Shown here in pieces: positions 60,691 to 64,000 of a DNA stretch of 64,000 nt. Location of the stretch: positions 35,036 through 99,035 of the forward strand of contig QCVQ01000003.1 in assembly GCA_003210315.1 (NCBI GenBank), in the 5' to 3' direction. The notes below the pieces were generated by a model that saw only the letters and a list, made by a program, of their open reading frames with translations, did no database searches and was not told the origin of the DNA. Source of the DNA: Synechococcus sp. AG-686-F08 (lineage in GTDB: Bacteria > Cyanobacteriota > Cyanobacteriia > PCC-6307 > Cyanobiaceae). The first letter of the stretch is position 1. Every line of letters starts with the position of its first letter. The position numbers and the translations under genes are program-made.

Positions 60691-62172
60691 TCAAAGCTGA
60701 CCAAAGCCTTTCTTCTTTTTGTAAGGACGCTGCCGGCGAGGAGCGGCTCCAGGCTGCCCAGCAGGCATGCCACCCCCCATCCCAGGCATTCCGGGCATGC
60801 CAGGCATCCCTCCACCCATGCCGGGGAAACCACCTCCACCCATGCCAGGCATCCCGGGCATTCCCGGCATCCCGCCACCTTTGGTCATCTGCTGCATGAA
60901 TCCACGCATCTTTTGAAAATCAGCGAGCACTTTGTCAACATCCGCCGATTGGTAGCCACTCCCGGAAGCAATCCGCCTGCGCCGCGAGGGTTGAGCCGCC
61001 AACAATTCGGGCTGTGTGCGTTCCGCCGCCGTCATCGAACCGATCATCGCTTCGATTTTCTTTAGTTGCTGCTCTCCCTGCTTGAGCATGCCGTCGTCGA
61101 TTTTGTTCATCCCAGGGATCATTTTCATCAGCCCCCCAAGAGATCCCATGCGCTTGATCAAGCGCATTTGCTGCAGGAAGTCAGAAAAATCAAATGACGC
61201 CTCCTGCAGCTTTTTCTGCATTTTTTCAACGTCAGCGAGTTCAACCTCTTTCTGTGCCTTCTCCACCAACGTGAGCACATCCCCCATTCCGAGGATGCGA
61301 CTTGCCATCCGCTCCGGATGGAAAGGCTGGAGAGCCTCAACTTTTTCGCCCGTACCTATGAATTTGATCGGCTGACCGCTCACCTTGCGAATCGACAACG
61401 CCGCACCACCGCGGGAATCACCATCGAGCTTGGTGAGCACAGCCCCGGTGATCCCCACCTGATCGTGGAATGCACGGGTGAGCTCGGCCGCCTCCTGGCC
61501 AATCATCGAATCCACCACCAACAGCACCTCATCGGGCTGCACGGCGCTGCGAATCCGCACCATCTCCTCCATCATCTCGGAGTCGATTTGCAGACGGCCA
61601 GCGGTATCAACCAAAAGGGTGTCGTAACCCTCCTCTTTGGCCTTCGCCAAACCGGCCGCAGCGATGTCCTCAGGCTTGGCCTCGATCCCGAGACTGAACA
61701 CATCCACACCGATCTGACCGCCGAGGGTCTTCAACTGCTCAATCGCAGCAGGGCGGTACACATCCGCCCCCACCATCAGAGCCTTGCGTCCCTGATCCTT
61801 TAAGTGGAGCCCCAACTTGGCCGTCGCCGTGGTTTTGCCTGCCCCCTGCAATCCGGCCATCAACACCACCGTGGGCGCTTGATCGGCCCGCGCGAGCGGG
61901 GCATTGCCGCCGCCCATGACGTCAACCAGCTGCTCATGCACAACCTGAATGAACTTCTGGTCGGGCGTTACACCGCGAACAACCTCAGCACCAACTGCTT
62001 TCTCACGGATTTCGGAGACAAAGTCCTTGACCACCGGCAGACTCACGTCCGCATCGAGAAGCGCTCTCCGTACATCCTTGAGCGCCCCCTCCACATTCGT
62101 TTCAGAGATTGTGTCCTGGCCTCTCAGCCCTTTGACGGCATCTTCAAAACGGGCTGAAAGCTCGTCAAACAT
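60691..62172 (-). CDS. ffh: signal recognition particle protein Ffh
   Basis: The 493-residue protein has the N domain, the GTPase G domain with VLMAGLQGAGKTTATAKLG (P-loop), VDTAGRLQID and TKLDGDSRGGAALS, and the methionine-rich M domain. The C-terminal 60 residues are Gly/Met/Pro-rich (GGGMPGMPGMPGMGGGGFPG repeats) ending in a basic QRPYKKKKGFG tail. It binds signal sequences and the 4.5S RNA, delivering membrane proteins to FtsY. It stands 78 nt from rpsP on the same strand. Confidence 0.95.
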   Translation of the reverse strand: MFDELSARFEDAVKGLRGQDTISETNVEGALKDVRRALLDADVSLPVVKDFVSEIREKAVGAEVVRGVTPDQKFIQVVHEQLVDVMGGGNAPLARADQAPTVVLMAGLQGAGKTTATAKLGLHLKDQGRKALMVGADVYRPAAIEQLKTLGGQIGVDVFSLGIEAKPEDIAAAGLAKAKEEGYDTLLVDTAGRLQIDSEMMEEMVRIRSAVQPDEVLLVVDSMIGQEAAELTRAFHDQVGITGAVLTKLDGDSRGGAALSIRKVSGQPIKFIGTGEKVEALQPFHPERMASRILGMGDVLTLVEKAQKEVELADVEKMQKKLQEASFDFSDFLQQMRLIKRMGSLGGLMKMIPGMNKIDDGMLKQGEQQLKKIEAMIGSMTAAERTQPELLAAQPSRRRRIASGSGYQSADVDKVLADFQKMRGFMQQMTKGGGMPGMPGMPGMGGGGFPGMGGGMPGMPGMPGMGGGMPAGQPGAAPRRQRPYKKKKGFGQL

Positions 62173-62266
62173 GGAGGAAGTCCGCGCAGCACTTCAGCCA
62201 ACTGTAAAAGTCCCGCTCCTTTGTTGAACTGGATGGGTCAATCCAGAAGCAACAGCCAATCAGTTT

Positions 62267-64000
62267 TTAACCAGGGATATAGGCCTGCAAGCGCCAACCA
62301 TCAGGATCTCGGCCAAGGATGTAGGTCACAGGCAAGTTGCCGGCAGGAGTTTCAGCCACCACCTCTCCTTGATCATTCAGGGTTTGATCGCGGTATGTGA
62401 GTTGTGCCCTCACTTCAATGCGAGAGGGCGTTGAACTCACCGTCTGAATCGATGTAATCGAAGCTTGCACCCTTTGGACGAGGCCATCCCGCAACAGGGC
62501 AGCCTGCTGATCGCGCACGCGATCGACAAGAACGGGACGGGCCACGTCATCCAGAGATTCAGTACCACCCTGTTGAAGCAACGCCGTTGCCTTGAGATCA
62601 AGCCATGTCTGTAAGAGGGCTTGCAGCTGGACCTCACTCGGCTTCGCCACCGCTAAGGGCTCCATGAGCGCATTGGGCTTAGGGCGCTCCTGCTTAAGAG
62701 TCGCCTGCGGAGAAGAAGAGAGAGCATCCGCACTGGGCTGGGCCGGCGCAGTGGGATTGGTTGAAGGCGTGGTTGCTGTTTCCTGCTGCGCCTCACGCCT
62801 TAAGCCCAATAGGCTGAATCCCACCACCACGAGCACCACAACCACCCCGGAACCAATCCACATAGAACGGTTGGGTTGCGGCCATGACGGCCTACTTACA
62901 GACAGACGAGAAAGCGAAAGCTGGGGCAGTGATAACCGAGACACGGACAGCCTCGACCGTGAGAGCCGCGACATCGACAGACGCGACATTGATAGTCGAG
63001 ACAGGGTGCGACGAGAGAGCTTGCGGCGCGACTGGGAGAGCCGAGTGAGAGACGGGCGGCGGATCTTCAGATTCGTCCAGGCCAGTGGAATGATCCCGCG
63101 AAGCCCTCTCCCCCTGGCCTCCTCCTGCTCAGGATCTGAGCTGTCCTCAGGGAAAGACTCCACGTCTCCAAACGAAAGAGGCATGCTGCCTTCTGGATCC
63201 AGGCCCAGTGGAGGGAGATTGCCAAAGCTCCAATCCGTATCGGCAGCAGCTGTTGCCGATGGATCGGGCGATACGAGGCTTCGCCCCTCCTTGCGCTCAA
63301 GGCGCTCCACAAAGGCCTGGACATCGCGATCAGCAAACCAAGCCTCAAGGTCAACAACCTGGGCATCCACATCGCGGTAGCCGGGGAGGACATCACGTCC
63401 CAGCCAGCTGCGGCAGTAATCAAAAAGAGCCGCGAGATCATCACTGGGGTGGTTGGCCAGCCATTCCTGCAGATCCGCATCCGGACTGGCGTGGACGTGC
63501 TCTAACGCCCGATCGACGTCACCGAGCAATAAATCCATGCAGCCCAGCAAGGGATTGAGATCTAAACCGACAAGAACCAGGGCTTGAAGCTTCGCTCGTG
63601 CGTCCTGAACACGCTCGGGCTTGCGTTGGGAAAATCCAGCGGCGGCCAAGGCCATCACGGAGAGGAAGCTGGCATCAGACGAACCAAACCGCTCCCAACG
63701 TCCATACAGATCGACCTGCTCCTGAACAGTGAGAAAGCGGCGAATCTGCTGGAAAAACAACTCAAAACTGCCCTGGTCCATGCCAGCCGTCGTCAATTCA
63801 GCAGCACCCCCCTCCAAACCTCCGCGATTTTGAACAAAGGTTTCCAACATCACCAGCCCGTCCTGCCGGGCTGATTGCTCTGCGAGGTCACGACTCAGCA
63901 GATCCAGAATTCGGTATGGAGTGAGCTGGTCTAGATCAGCTTGAAGCCGCTGCCGATGATCAGGAAGCTTGCCCATGCGCTGGAGCAACTGCAGTCCCTC
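62267..64000 (-). CDS. C-terminal part of the Ftn2/ZipN (ARC6-like) division protein, truncated at the window edge
   Basis: The frame is open to the right edge, so the J-domain front is missing. About 577 residues are visible: an alpha-helical body (LQADLDQLTPYRILDLLSRDLAE), a basic repeat region with LSxSR units (about residues 325-370), a transmembrane helix (MWIGSGVVVVLVVVGFSLLGL, about residues 375-396), a Pro/Ser/Thr/Gln linker, and the IMS-type C-terminal domain (VQLQALLQTWLDLKATALLQ to GDPDGWRLQAYIPG). The division protein anchors FtsZ to the membrane. The gene symbol is left blank because only part is seen. Confidence 0.85.
   Translation of the reverse strand, partial: EGLQLLQRMGKLPDHRQRLQADLDQLTPYRILDLLSRDLAEQSARQDGLVMLETFVQNRGGLEGGAAELTTAGMDQGSFELFFQQIRRFLTVQEQVDLYGRWERFGSSDASFLSVMALAAAGFSQRKPERVQDARAKLQALVLVGLDLNPLLGCMDLLLGDVDRALEHVHASPDADLQEWLANHPSDDLAALFDYCRSWLGRDVLPGYRDVDAQVVDLEAWFADRDVQAFVERLERKEGRSLVSPDPSATAAADTDWSFGNLPPLGLDPEGSMPLSFGDVESFPEDSSDPEQEEARGRGLRGIIPLAWTNLKIRRPSLTRLSQSRRKLSRRTLSRLSMSRLSMSRLSRSRLSVSRLSLPQLSLSRLSVSRPSWPQPNRSMWIGSGVVVVLVVVGFSLLGLRREAQQETATTPSTNPTAPAQPSADALSSSPQATLKQERPKPNALMEPLAVAKPSEVQLQALLQTWLDLKATALLQQGGTESLDDVARPVLVDRVRDQQAALLRDGLVQRVQASITSIQTVSSTPSRIEVRAQLTYRDQTLNDQGEVVAETPAGNLPVTYILGRDPDGWRLQAYIPG
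62890..63040 (-). repeat. tandem 15-bp repeats encoding LSxSR units
   Basis: About ten 15-bp units encode LSRLS-type pentads (TLSRLSMSRLSMSRLSRSRL and onward, LSVSRLSLPQLSLSRLSVSR). They sit just before the transmembrane helix of the division protein, in a region that in relatives is usually a simple linker. The degenerate repeats look like recent tandem duplication. Confidence 0.8.

Overview
This window looks like a chromosomal stretch of a marine picocyanobacterium of the Synechococcus/Cyanobium group. The evidence is the set of cyanobacterial genes: a phycobiliprotein lyase of the CpcS/CpeS family, the C-terminal part of the Ftn2/ZipN (ARC6-like) division protein, DUF3611, DUF1517, DUF4278 and TIGR03792 proteins, ThiE with a ThiD2-type N-terminal domain, and fused CbiE/CbiT. 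Packing is tight, with many ATGA-type overlaps. I found no tRNA, rRNA, CRISPR array or transposase.

Layout. 0-9.7 kb is accessory: a truncated gene start, a beta-barrel autotransporter-like protein, a GH116 glucosidase, an MFS exporter, two small secreted proteins and a sulfotransferase-like protein. 9.8-34 kb is one large functional island: two tandem AraC-type regulators, two type I sulfatases, a formylglycine-generating enzyme that would activate them, a DUF202/BASS-like/membrane-protein operon, a phosphatase / lipid-kinase-like / phosphatase operon, two predicted outer-membrane proteins, a flavin amine oxidase and four DUF1254/DUF1214 proteins in two tandem pairs (one interrupted by an in-frame TAG). 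34-41 kb is core: cobalamin CbiET, DUF192, an OmpR-type regulator with a degenerate receiver, NAD kinase, a desaturase-like flavoprotein and an ABC1/UbiB kinase-like protein. 41-45.4 kb is a sparse AT-rich patch with small hypothetical genes and an orphan glutamine-amidotransferase-like protein. 45.4-64 kb is housekeeping: pheS, surE, ribF, thiE-thiS, larB, ispF, trmD, era, phoH, rpsP, ffh and ftn2/zipN.

The main discovery is a shared 16-bp site. On the coding strand it reads approximately CTGRTCCCRTYCGTGC. It lies about 70-85 nt upstream of the chosen start codon of seven separate transcription units in the 12-34 kb island: sulfatase 1, the phosphatase operon, the outer-membrane protein at 24.3 kb, the amine oxidase, and three DUF1254 units. 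Weaker matches lie at similar distances before the FGE gene and sulfatase 2, and an inverted copy precedes the DUF202 operon. I infer that the island is a single regulon, probably controlled by one or both adjacent AraC-type proteins. It may process sulfated or phosphorylated organic compounds at the cell envelope. The substrate cannot be read from the sequence.

Other notable items: a methylglyoxal-synthase-like domain that has lost most catalytic motifs fused to a lipid kinase; the in-frame TAG in a DUF1254 gene; several unrecorded small membrane or Cys-rich proteins; LSxSR repeats next to the membrane span of the division protein; and two candidate structured RNA regions near 53.6 and 54.6 kb.
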